Of a stretch of DNA of 6,336 nt, positions 1 through 5,883 are shown one piece after another. The notes below the pieces were generated by a model that was not told the DNA's origin, made no database searches, and saw nothing but the letters and a program-made list of their open reading frames with translations. The stretch's first letter is position 1; the number at the start of each line of letters is the position of its first letter. The DNA is from Pseudomonadota bacterium (GTDB taxonomy: Bacteria; Pseudomonadota; Gammaproteobacteria; Pseudomonadales; Azotimanducaceae): contig JAQCAK010000123.1 of NCBI GenBank assembly GCA_027621895.1, positions 1 to 6,336 of the forward strand, written 5' to 3'. The translations under genes and the position numbers were made by a program.

Positions 1-1811
1 TCGCACACAGCCAGTCCCAGGCCTGTTCCCCTGTCCGATGAGGGTGTGTTGACAGGATGGGCAGTTGCATCTGCTGTGGAGAAGCGTTTTGTCCGGTTCC
101 TGGTCCTGGTCCTGGTCCTGGTCCTGGTCCTGGTAGAGAAGAAGGGTTCAAAAATCCGCGCCTGTGTTTCAGGGTCCATGCCTGTGCCTGTGTCCTCCAC
201 GGTGATCATGAGCTCATCCCCGACCTCGCTGGCGGCTATCCGCAGAGTTCCCCCGGCGGGCATGGCATCCCTTGCATTAACAGCCAGGTTCAACAGCACC
301 TGCTCGAGCTGGACGGGATCACCCTGGGTACAGGCCCCGATTCGGCCATGCCCGAGTTCGAATTCGATATTGTCAGATAACAGTCGACGTAGCATGTCGG
401 CAATGCCGTCGAGCAGCAGGTTGATGTTGACCAGAATGTCTGTGTCGTGGCCCTGGCTGCTGAAATCCAGGAGCCGGCGAACCATCGCCCTGCCGCGTTC
501 AGCCGTGTTGCGAATTTCGCTGACATCCTGTGGTGTCCGGATACGCTGATCAGACCAGTCCTGTTCGAGCAGGTCCAGATAACCCTGGATAGCGCTCAGG
601 ATATTGTTGAAGTCATGGGCGATCTCTCCGCTCATCTGGCCAACGAGGGACAGCCGCTGTGTATCTGCAAGCCGGGTTTCCAGTTGCGCTATCTCCCTGC
701 GCTGGGACTGCGCCAGGGTCATGTCCTCGAGCAGGCATGCATGAAACCATTGTCCGTTCGCCTGCAGCGGCTCAATCGTGACCCGAACCGGAATGATACT
801 TCGACCCTGGTGGATGGCGGCTGCAGATTCCCTGTGTAATGAATGGGTTGCCGGCGATTCGTTGCCGGCCGTGGCCGGTTGCTCGTGTGCACCCAGCACG
901 GGGTGAAGATGCCGGGAGGCCATTGTCAGGGGCAGCACCGCTGTCGCAGGCTGACCCTGCAGGACTCCGGCACGATAGCCCAGCAGACTTTCCAGCGCTT
1001 CACTGGCGAACCGGATGGTGCCCTGGCGATCAAGGATTAACCGGGCCTGATAGTGCCGGCTGATCTGAGCCAGTCCGTTCGTGAGGACGTTCACATTGCT
1101 GTCGGTTGCGCCAGGCAGTTTCCCGGCAGGGTTCGCTGCTGACCTGTTGACCTGAACGAGCAGTCGCTCAAGTGAGCGGCTGCTGTCCAGGAGCAGCTTC
1201 ACGTAGCCGGCCGCCAGCTGTTGCTGCTCCTGGGTTCTGCCAGCTTTTGACCGGCTCTTGTGGATATCGGTCACGGTGGGCAGTCGCACCTGAAAAGCGG
1301 CTTTATCACCGTCGACCCGCCATTCGACAATGGCGCTCTCTCCATCGATCAGCAGGGGTAACCCCTGCAGCTGACCGGCCAGGAACAGGCAGACAGCCTC
1401 AGGAATATGGCGTTTGTTGAAATCGAGTGTAATGCGGTAAGCCGGAGACCGGGCCGGCTTCTGCAGGTCGGGCGTGATCGTGGCATCAAGCAGAAAAGGC
1501 GAAACGCAGAAACCGCCAGGACCAAAAGCGGTTTCCAGGAGCTCACTGCCGGAAAGCAGCAGCGGGGCAAGGGCAGTTTGTTCCTGCAGGCAGCCGTGCT
1601 GCCAGGAAGACTCTCCGGCGCTGACCAGGGCCTGGCGGCCGAACAGTTTGCCGAAGGCGGTCGTCAGCTCGCAGCAGGTGTCCCAGTCGATGAAGTCCCA
1701 GGACCCCTGAATCCGTCGCAGCAGGCGTTCGGGCAGGATCCCGTGCTGCTGGCAGATTTCCAGCAGTTCCTCAATGCCGCGTGTACTGACAATCTGATGT
1801 GTTCCGGCCAT
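1..1811 (-). CDS. PAS-containing soluble sensor histidine kinase with repeat-expanded ATP lid (3' end beyond window)
   Basis: Translated by hand: 603 codons from ATG 1811-1809 stay open to the window edge; an in-frame TGA at 1826-1824 precedes the start. It should autophosphorylate a histidine and pass the phosphate to a receiver not seen here. Residues 1-180 are an unassigned sensor region whose tail (AGQLQG 145-150, VDGDKAAFQV 166-175) faintly recalls V4R or H-NOX-type domains. Residues 180-235 look helical. A PAS-like domain covers about 250-365 (RLILDRQGTIRFASEALESL). The H box reads GEIAHDFNNIL with the phospho-acceptor His at 399, a form common in hybrid kinases. The ATPase domain has the N box NLAVNARDAM (conserved Asn 512), G1 DTGTGM (540-545), F box FEPFF (554-558) and G2 GTGLGLAVC (595-603). 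Oddly, 36 residues separate F and G2, starting with (Thr-Arg)6. No membrane segment is seen, so it is probably cytoplasmic. The Shine-Dalgarno is weak. Kinase identity is firm; ligand and partner are unknown. Confidence 0.93.
   Translation of the reverse strand, partial: MAGTHQIVSTRGIEELLEICQQHGILPERLLRRIQGSWDFIDWDTCCELTTAFGKLFGRQALVSAGESSWQHGCLQEQTALAPLLLSGSELLETAFGPGGFCVSPFLLDATITPDLQKPARSPAYRITLDFNKRHIPEAVCLFLAGQLQGLPLLIDGESAIVEWRVDGDKAAFQVRLPTVTDIHKSRSKAGRTQEQQQLAAGYVKLLLDSSRSLERLLVQVNRSAANPAGKLPGATDSNVNVLTNGLAQISRHYQARLILDRQGTIRFASEALESLLGYRAGVLQGQPATAVLPLTMASRHLHPVLGAHEQPATAGNESPATHSLHRESAAAIHQGRSIIPVRVTIEPLQANGQWFHACLLEDMTLAQSQRREIAQLETRLADTQRLSLVGQMSGEIAHDFNNILSAIQGYLDLLEQDWSDQRIRTPQDVSEIRNTAERGRAMVRRLLDFSSQGHDTDILVNINLLLDGIADMLRRLLSDNIEFELGHGRIGACTQGDPVQLEQVLLNLAVNARDAMPAGGTLRIAASEVGDELMITVEDTGTGMDPETQARIFEPFFSTRTRTRTRTRTRNRTKRFSTADATAHPVNTPSSDRGTGLGLAVC
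99..134. repeat. Hexanucleotide tandem repeat, six perfect copies, inside the histidine kinase ATP lid
   Basis: The plus strand shows CCTGGT six times without mismatch; the coding strand reads ACCAGG, giving Thr-Arg six times (kinase residues 560-571). The next unit (93-98, coding AACCGG, Asn-Arg) is a degenerate copy, and ACAAAA (87-92, Thr-Lys) may be a further decayed one. A six-base unit keeps the reading frame whatever the copy number, so slippage would change lid length and charge rather than switch the gene off. The repeat is plain in the sequence; variability is inference. Confidence 0.95.
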
Positions 1812-1825
1812 CGCTGCTGCGCTTC

Positions 1826-1841
1826 ATGTCGGTTCTGACAT
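1826..1841. repeat. Short inverted repeat in the histidine kinase 5' leader
   Basis: ATGTC and GACAT (5-bp arms, 6-base spacer GGTTCT) lie 15-30 bases upstream of the kinase start codon and downstream of the candidate promoter. It could be a weak leader hairpin or half of an operator. Arms this short can arise by chance. Confidence 0.3.
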
Positions 1842-1853
1842 CCATGGCGTTCG

Positions 1854-1884
1854 AGTATAAACCTGTCACTGTCGGTGAATGCAA
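1854..1884 (-). promoter_or_regulatory. Candidate sigma70-type promoter for the histidine kinase
   Basis: On the minus strand a good -10 hexamer TATACT (1859-1854) is preceded by TTGCAT (1884-1879) with a 19-base spacer, longer than the ideal 17. It lies in the gap between DUF2161 and the kinase, and would give a leader of about 35 bases. It implies the kinase can be transcribed separately from the mpl operon. Confidence 0.4.
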
Positions 1885-1893
1885 GTCGGTTTG

Positions 1894-1911
1894 CCCGCGA
1901 TGAAGCGCGGG
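1894..1911. terminator. GC-rich hairpin between DUF2161 and the histidine kinase; possible terminator
   Basis: A perfect 6-bp stem CCCGCG/CGCGGG encloses the loop ATGAAG, starting 17 bases past the DUF2161 stop codon. The U-run (TTTT, 1912-1915) follows the stem only in the plus-strand sense. For minus-strand transcripts there are A residues before the stem but no U-run after it, so intrinsic termination of the mpl operon is doubtful. It could instead stabilise the mRNA end or stop antisense transcription. Confidence 0.35.
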
Positions 1912-1928
1912 TTTTCCAGATGGCAGGA

Positions 1929-2636
1929 TCAGGGCAGCAGGCGCTTTTCAGCGATATCACTCAGGTCTGGATGTTCGTCCAGCGCCTGTCTGCCTGTTTC
2001 CGTTACCTCGTAGCAACCTCGCTTAACCCGGCGGAACCAGCCATAGTGATTGTTGGCCAGCAGGGGCTGAAGCCTGTCAGCCGTTCCCTGACCGGCAAAG
2101 TAGGGCCTGAGTTCACGGATGAGCATGGGTCCGTGTCGGTTGAGCAACCAGGCAATGGTAAACGCGGATTCACGGTAGGCGGTGTAGATGGTGACACCGC
2201 TGCTGCCTCCCTGGTTGAGATCCAGGGTTCTGCCGCTGACTTCCTTGAGCACCGCATTGCGCAGTCGCTGGTTAAGCCTGCCCTCGTACGTCGGATCGAA
2301 CCTGAGTCTGGCAGCGGAGCGAAGGGGGCTAAGGTACACGGTGAGCAGGCCCAGTCCAAGGCGCTTCAGTACCTTTTCGCTGCCGCGAAAGGCGCGATTG
2401 AACCGGGCAGGTTCGGGGATGGCGATGTACACCGCCCGCGACAGATTTTGTCGATCCACTGCCTGCCGGACAACGGTCAGGTTGAGTGAGGTCTTGAGTT
2501 CAACAATCGCCAGATCATCGTCCCGGATGCCCACCACATCGCAGCTTTTGACCTCGGCGTAAGTTGAGTAGCCGAGTCCGGTAAGGTAGTCCCGAACCGG
2601 TGGAAACAGGTCAGTCTCTTTGACAGCTTTTGGCAT
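1929..2636 (-). CDS. DUF2161 family protein, putative PD-(D/E)XK phosphodiesterase
   Basis: The 235-residue product matches what I know of DUF2161 (PF09929) along its whole length: start KETDLFPPVRDYL, core CDVVGIRDDDLAIVELK, then AVDRQ, a GLGLL strand (94-98), the block TAYRESAFTIAWLL and the tail YGWFRRVKRGCYEVTETG. The nuclease-fold signature can be read as Glu28, Asp33, Glu46 and Lys48, so the metal-binding residues look intact. Residues about 155-220 resemble a winged-helix unit. It is soluble, with no signal peptide. The family is predicted, not proven, to cleave phosphodiester bonds, and its substrate is unknown. The start lies 17 bases after the mpl stop with no clear Shine-Dalgarno, suggesting coupling or reinitiation from mpl. 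Length is normal. Family assignment is confident; any link to cell-wall recycling is inferred only from position. Confidence 0.9.
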   Translation of the reverse strand: MPKAVKETDLFPPVRDYLTGLGYSTYAEVKSCDVVGIRDDDLAIVELKTSLNLTVVRQAVDRQNLSRAVYIAIPEPARFNRAFRGSEKVLKRLGLGLLTVYLSPLRSAARLRFDPTYEGRLNQRLRNAVLKEVSGRTLDLNQGGSSGVTIYTAYRESAFTIAWLLNRHGPMLIRELRPYFAGQGTADRLQPLLANNHYGWFRRVKRGCYEVTETGRQALDEHPDLSDIAEKRLLP

Positions 2637-2653
2637 CGATGAGCATCAGTGGC

Positions 2654-4012
2654 TTATTGGTGGGTCTGGAGCTGGTCAACCAGCCTGCGGTGCAGACCCT
2701 GGAAGGATCCGTTGCTCATAATGACGATGTGGGTTGCGGTGCTGGCGTCCCGGCATCTTCCGAGCAAAGTTTCCAGCAGTGTTTCAATATTCCCGTAAAC
2801 CGCTGAACTCCCTGTCTCCAGGCCGGACATGTCCCATGCGACCTGCCCGGGTTCGTACCACAGAACCAGGTCGGCGGCAGCGGCAGACTGTGCCAGGGTT
2901 TTTGCGTGGGTGCCTTTCCGCATGGTGTGGGAAGCGGGTTCGATCACCGCGATCAGTCGTGCGTTCCCGATCCGCTGACGAACGCCTTCCAGCGTTGTCG
3001 ATATGGCGGTGGGATGATGGGCAAAGTCGTCATAGATTGAAAGCGGCCCGCCCTGGTAGATCAACTCCATGCGCCGCTTGACACCGTTGAAGTGGTTAAG
3101 GGCCTCACAGGCGACAGCAGGCGAAACCCCGGCGTGCCTGGCGGCGGCCACCGCGGCCAGGCCGTTGGCGACATTGTGCCGCCCCGTCAGTGGCCAGTGG
3201 ATTTCACCGCAGGACTTCCCATCGAGGAAAACCTCGAAGTGACTGCCGTCAGGGCTTATCGACACGGCATGGTGGGCGTCGGTGCCGAGTGTTAACTGGG
3301 GTGTCCAGCATCCCCGATCAATGACGTCAGCCAGGTTTTCATCGTCAGCGGGACGAATAACCAGTCCTGAACCCGGCACCGAGCGCAGTAGCAGATGGAA
3401 CTGTGCCTTGATGGCGTCCAGATCCTCGAAGATATCAGCGTGATCGTATTCCAGGTTGTTCAACACCAGGGTCTGCGGCCGATAGTGCAGGAACTTGGAA
3501 CGTCGATCAAAGTAGGAGGTATCGTATTCGTCGGCCTCGATCACAAAAAAAGGTGTATCGCCCAGTCGCGATGAGCGGGCGAAATTGCCGGGGACCCCAC
3601 CGATCAGGAATCCGGGGTTCAGACCTGCATAGTCAAGAATCCAGGCGATCATCGAAGTCGTTGTCGTTTTTCCGTGAGTCCCTGCTACCGCAATGACCCA
3701 GCGATCCTGCAACAGGTAGCGCCCGAGCCACTCCGCGCCGGATGTATAGGGTATGCGGCGATTCATCACGGATTCCAGCGCCGGGTTCCCCCGTGGCAGG
3801 TTGGCGTTGCCGACGATCACCATGTCTGTATCGCCAGGTACGCAATCAGCGGTATAGCCTGCGTGCAGCTCGATACCCGCTTCTTCCAGCTGTGTGCTCA
3901 TCGGTGGATAGACATTCTCATCCGTGCCGGAAACCTCATGACCCAGTTCCCGTGCAAGCAGGGCGATGCTGCCCATCAGCGTTCCACAGATCCCCAGCAG
4001 ATGGACTTTCAT
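2654..4012 (-). CDS. mpl: UDP-N-acetylmuramate:L-alanyl-gamma-D-glutamyl-meso-diaminopimelate ligase
   Basis: Mpl is the cytoplasmic murein-recycling ligase that joins the recovered tripeptide L-Ala-gamma-D-Glu-mDAP to UDP-MurNAc using ATP, bypassing MurC, MurD and MurE. The 452 residues are close to the usual length of about 450-460. The Rossmann-like N-terminal loop reads GICGTLMGSIA (7-17). The ATP P-loop is GTHGKTTTTS (111-120, Lys115). Mur-ligase motifs follow: EADEYD (159-164), NNLEYDHADIF (185-195), GRHNVANGLAA (277-287), DDFAHHPTAI (328-337). The last-domain motifs EPASHTMRKG (358-367) and SNGSFQGLH (433-441) are Mpl-like rather than MurC-like. I chose ATG 4012-4010 because the protein then begins at the conserved MKVHLLGICG; the frame stays open 42 codons further upstream, but that extension has no homology and lies within the preceding gene. 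ATG overlaps that gene's TGA (ATGA), implying translational coupling. No defect is visible. Confidence 0.97.
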   Translation of the reverse strand: MKVHLLGICGTLMGSIALLARELGHEVSGTDENVYPPMSTQLEEAGIELHAGYTADCVPGDTDMVIVGNANLPRGNPALESVMNRRIPYTSGAEWLGRYLLQDRWVIAVAGTHGKTTTTSMIAWILDYAGLNPGFLIGGVPGNFARSSRLGDTPFFVIEADEYDTSYFDRRSKFLHYRPQTLVLNNLEYDHADIFEDLDAIKAQFHLLLRSVPGSGLVIRPADDENLADVIDRGCWTPQLTLGTDAHHAVSISPDGSHFEVFLDGKSCGEIHWPLTGRHNVANGLAAVAAARHAGVSPAVACEALNHFNGVKRRMELIYQGGPLSIYDDFAHHPTAISTTLEGVRQRIGNARLIAVIEPASHTMRKGTHAKTLAQSAAAADLVLWYEPGQVAWDMSGLETGSSAVYGNIETLLETLLGRCRDASTATHIVIMSNGSFQGLHRRLVDQLQTHQ

Positions 4013-4524
4013 CGGGGAAACAGGTTGAAGGCGATGATCACGCCAGTGAGTTCGATCAGGAAAGCAATCGCAGAACCCTGAAGGACGCTGATAGCGACAG
4101 CCCGATGGTAAATATAGCCGGCAATCGCGAGCCACCATCCGAGGCAGATCCAGGTGGCGGAATCAGCGAACATGCGCAGTGCGTCGATCTCCCCATGCAG
4201 CAGAATGAAATTGAATGGCAGCAGGACTAGCAGCATGATGGCGTTTGTGCCCAGCAGCGCTGACCAGGTGGCGCGAAACCGCGAGGTCATGCCTTTAAAC
4301 TGCAGTAACAGGTAGGTGACGCCTGCCTGCAGCAGCACCCCAACGGCGATGGTGCCCAGCAGGGCGCCGGCGGACTGGTCCGGTCTTGTCAGCATCACGA
4401 CGCTGATCGCGATCACCAGGTAGGTGGTGAAGACGGCAACGGTTGCAAAAGTGGAAGAGGGAAGGCGTTCCGGATCTGCTCTCAGCAGACACAGCTGCCA
4501 GAAGAAAAGAACGATCTGCATCAC
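4009..4524 (-). CDS. Five-helix integral membrane protein of unknown function, coupled to mpl
   Basis: I do not recognise a named family. The product (171 aa from GTG 4524-4522, or 170 from the adjacent ATG 4521-4519, which I prefer) is very hydrophobic, with probable membrane helices at about 26-45, 53-75, 87-109, 122-140 and 144-167. Charged loops lie at 14-22, 46-52 (TRPDQS), 77-86 (KGMTSRFRAT) and 110-121. There is no cleavable signal peptide and no catalytic motif. The ATWSALLGTNAIMLLVLLPF stretch and general layout recall small YIP1-like membrane proteins, but the match is too loose to assign. Its stop TGA overlaps the mpl ATG by the ATGA arrangement, so the two are co-translated. The Shine-Dalgarno is poor (GGGA) and lies in a predicted hairpin. 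A role near the inner membrane in murein recycling is possible but inferred from position. Confidence 0.85.
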   Translation of the reverse strand: MMQIVLFFWQLCLLRADPERLPSSTFATVAVFTTYLVIAISVVMLTRPDQSAGALLGTIAVGVLLQAGVTYLLLQFKGMTSRFRATWSALLGTNAIMLLVLLPFNFILLHGEIDALRMFADSATWICLGWWLAIAGYIYHRAVAISVLQGSAIAFLIELTGVIIAFNLFPR

Positions 4525-4598
4525 CGGGCCAGGTCCCGGACAATGACGCTTGTGACACCTGCTGGGAAAAATTTAAGAGTTTTCATCCTGGTGCTCAT
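4521..4598 (-). CDS. Possible 25-codon leader ORF coupled to the membrane protein gene
   Basis: ATG 4598-4596 (or the in-frame ATG 4586-4584) opens a frame of 25 (or 21) codons, MSTRMKTLKFFPAGVTSV and onwards, ending at TGA 4523-4521. That stop shares one base with the ATG at 4521 (TGATG), a typical coupling arrangement. Against it: no strong Shine-Dalgarno, an upstream ATG that overlaps the candidate -10, and a length that can arise by chance. Tentative. Confidence 0.3.
   Translation of the reverse strand: MSTRMKTLKFFPAGVTSVIVRDLAR
4524..4539 (-). promoter_or_regulatory. Hairpin over the ribosome-binding region of the membrane protein gene
   Basis: CCGGG and CCCGG form a perfect 5-bp GC stem with a 6-base loop. 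In the mRNA it occupies the 15 bases just before the start and includes the first base of the possible GTG start. It would mask the only weak Shine-Dalgarno (GGGA), so translation could depend on ribosomes arriving from upstream. Confidence 0.35.
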
Positions 4599-4624
4599 TA
4601 TCCGACCCCGCGTGTGTTGTTCAA
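4597..4624 (-). promoter_or_regulatory. Candidate sigma70-type promoter for the membrane protein-mpl-DUF2161 operon
   Basis: On the minus strand TTGAAC (4624-4619) and GATAAT (4602-4597) are separated by 16 bases: 4/6 and 5/6 matches to consensus. The site lies in the 132-bp gap after the DsbA-family gene. It supports a transcription unit starting here, although read-through from upstream cannot be excluded. Confidence 0.4.
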
Positions 4625-4656
4625 CCTGATTGTAGGCTGGCCTGCTGCGCCAGGAA

Positions 4657-5313
4657 TCAGTGGGTACCCAGTCGCGCCAGGAGATCGGTAACAAGATAGT
4701 CAGCCGTCACGTATCCACCGCAAACAAGGACAGGACCCTGCCCCGTGTCCAGGAACACCGTGGGAAGGGCATCGATGCCTCTTGCCCTGCACCAGTCGAA
4801 TTCCCGGCGGGTCGCCTCGGTCAGCGCGGTTTCGGTCATGGCAGAGAGGAACGAATCCCGGTTAATGCCAATGGTTTCGATTATGCCGAAAAGAGCGTCC
4901 AGATCCCCAATGTTCACGGCATCCACATAGAAGGCTTTCTGCATACTGTAGAACAGCTCCCAGGGTTCTTTCCCCAGGTATTGACGCGCCAGCATGATGG
5001 CGCGACAGGCGAGTTCACTGTGATAGATGAAGGCGGCGTCTGCCGGGAACGCACAGGCAAAGCGCTGTCCGGTGATTGCGGCGACCTCGCGCCAGAGTCG
5101 CAACAGTTGTTCCATGTGAGCCTCACCCAGGGGTTTTCCAGAGACGACCTGCAGGCCGGCGCAGCGAAGCTGAAAATCGAGCCGCTCACCCAGCCGGGAT
5201 TTTGCAGCAAGTATCTCTGGCAGTGTCCCCCAGCACCACGAACAGAAGGGGTCGGTCATAAAAATGAGCTTGCCCTCGCGACTGTTGTTCAGTGCCTGAT
5301 AGTGACTGGTCAT
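4657..5313 (-). CDS. DsbA-family (COG3531-like) thioredoxin-fold protein, putative cytoplasmic oxidoreductase
   Basis: The protein is 218 residues long. Residues 15-30 form the first thioredoxin strand and active site, KLIFMTDPFCSWCWG, with the redox pair Cys24-Ser-Trp-Cys27. A helical insertion follows (about 60-165), and the cis-proline loop is ALPTVF (Pro184) in the closing thioredoxin strands. This layout is that of the DsbA/FrnE superfamily, and DPxCxWCWG is typical of the group annotated as predicted protein-disulfide isomerases. No signal peptide is present, so it is unlike periplasmic DsbA and probably acts in the cytoplasm on an unknown thiol substrate. ATG 5313-5311 is the only good in-frame start; the nearest AGGAGA is 15 bases upstream, farther than ideal. 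The gene follows the Ddn-like gene by 66 bp and may share its transcript. Family is confident, specific reaction unknown. Confidence 0.88.
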   Translation of the reverse strand: MTSHYQALNNSREGKLIFMTDPFCSWCWGTLPEILAAKSRLGERLDFQLRCAGLQVVSGKPLGEAHMEQLLRLWREVAAITGQRFACAFPADAAFIYHSELACRAIMLARQYLGKEPWELFYSMQKAFYVDAVNIGDLDALFGIIETIGINRDSFLSAMTETALTEATRREFDWCRARGIDALPTVFLDTGQGPVLVCGGYVTADYLVTDLLARLGTH

Positions 5314-5379
5314 GGCGAGTTGCCGGATTCTCCTGTGGTCGGATTGCGAGCCCCATGCGGGATACCCTGGCAGGTGGCG

Positions 5380-5742
5380 TCAATCCGTTGCGTTCTGAAA
5401 ACTCAGCGGTGACAGCAGTACGCCCGTGATGTTCCTGGGTAGCTGTTTCTCCACGTCGACAGCGAGCGCACTGACCTGCGGCCAGATATCCATTCTGTCC
5501 CGGTGGACGGGGGTGCTGGCCACTGCGAAGTAGTCCTCACCCTCGACCTGGATCTCGACAATGGGTTCCCGTTTCAGGTTCAGGTACCAGTCCGGTTTGC
5601 TGGTTTCCCCCGGTTCCCTGGCCGCGACGATGATGTACTCATCGCCGAAGCGTCGATAGAAGACCGGATCGACCCTGGTTCTACCGCGCCTGTCGTGGGT
5701 TTTGAGCAACAGAATCGGTTCCGCGATAACCTCGTCCAGCAT
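5380..5742 (-). CDS. Ddn/PF04075-family nitroreductase-like (deazaflavin- or flavin-binding) protein
   Basis: The 120-residue protein fits the split-beta-barrel 'nitroreductase family deazaflavin-dependent oxidoreductase' group. It shows EPILLLKTHDRRGRTRVDPV (the usual LLLTTxGRKSGxxRxxPL region, residues 8-27), RFGDEYIIVAA (31-41), PDWYLNLKREPIVEIQVEG (50-68, the family's hallmark PxWYxNLxxNPxVxVQVG) and IWPQVSALAVD (86-96, family WPxxxxxxP). Actinobacterial relatives use coenzyme F420; which cofactor this one binds cannot be read from the sequence. Length is somewhat short because the N-terminal helix seen in many relatives is missing, but ATG 5742-5740 has a good AGGGGA Shine-Dalgarno 5 bases upstream, so the short form appears genuine. 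It is soluble, with no signal peptide. It lies between an acyl-CoA dehydrogenase and a thioredoxin-fold protein, so redox chemistry is likely, substrate unknown. Confidence 0.85.
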   Translation of the reverse strand: MLDEVIAEPILLLKTHDRRGRTRVDPVFYRRFGDEYIIVAAREPGETSKPDWYLNLKREPIVEIQVEGEDYFAVASTPVHRDRMDIWPQVSALAVDVEKQLPRNITGVLLSPLSFQNATD

Positions 5743-5857
5743 CTTTATCCCCTGTTTCCCCTGAGTGAAACAGGTTAGATCGTTGCAGCAGGCTCGGCGT
5801 CCGGAAAGGTGTGAACGGTCTGTTTTTCCTTCCCAGGCGCAGACAAATTTCCCAGGG

Positions 5858-5873
5858 TGTGACCGGTGTCACA
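5858..5873. promoter_or_regulatory. CRP/Vfr-like operator (TGTGA-N6-TCACA)
   Basis: The sequence TGTGACCGGTGTCACA matches the CRP core half-sites exactly, with arms TGTGAC/GTCACA. It lies 10 bases past the acyl-CoA dehydrogenase stop, with its centre about 123 bases upstream of the Ddn-like start. The outer flanks are not A/T-rich as in strong E. coli sites. I see no clear -10/-35 at a standard spacing downstream. The same bases could form a 6-bp, 4-loop hairpin but no U-run follows. Confidence 0.5.
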
Positions 5874-5883
5874 GATTCGCCGG

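Noticed and set aside
46..549. Plus-strand open frames through the hexanucleotide repeat, reading (Leu-Val)n or (Gly-Pro)n
   Set aside because: They are antisense to the histidine kinase, whose H, N, G1, F and G2 motifs prove the minus-strand frame. Low-complexity peptides here follow from the repeat being open in all frames.
1875..2489. A 204-codon plus-strand open frame
   Set aside because: It lies opposite the DUF2161 gene, which shows whole-length family similarity. The plus-strand product shows no recognisable domain.
4013..4138. A 42-residue N-terminal extension of Mpl
   Set aside because: The frame is open, but the extension is Arg/Cys/Pro-rich, overlaps the membrane protein gene and lies ahead of the conserved Mpl N-terminus beginning MKVHLLGICG.
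4637..4653. CTGGC/GCCAG hairpin after the DsbA-family stop as a terminator
   Set aside because: The stem is only 5 bp with a 7-base loop and no U-run follows on the minus strand.
4661..4670. Perfect 10-bp palindrome TGGGTACCCA
   Set aside because: It sits inside the end of the DsbA-family coding region (Leu-Gly-Thr-His) and is explained by codons; no partner site is visible.
4660..5412. A 250-codon plus-strand open frame
   Set aside because: It covers the DsbA-family gene on the other strand, whose CSWC and cis-proline motifs are clear. The antisense product is low in hydrophobic pattern and unrecognised.
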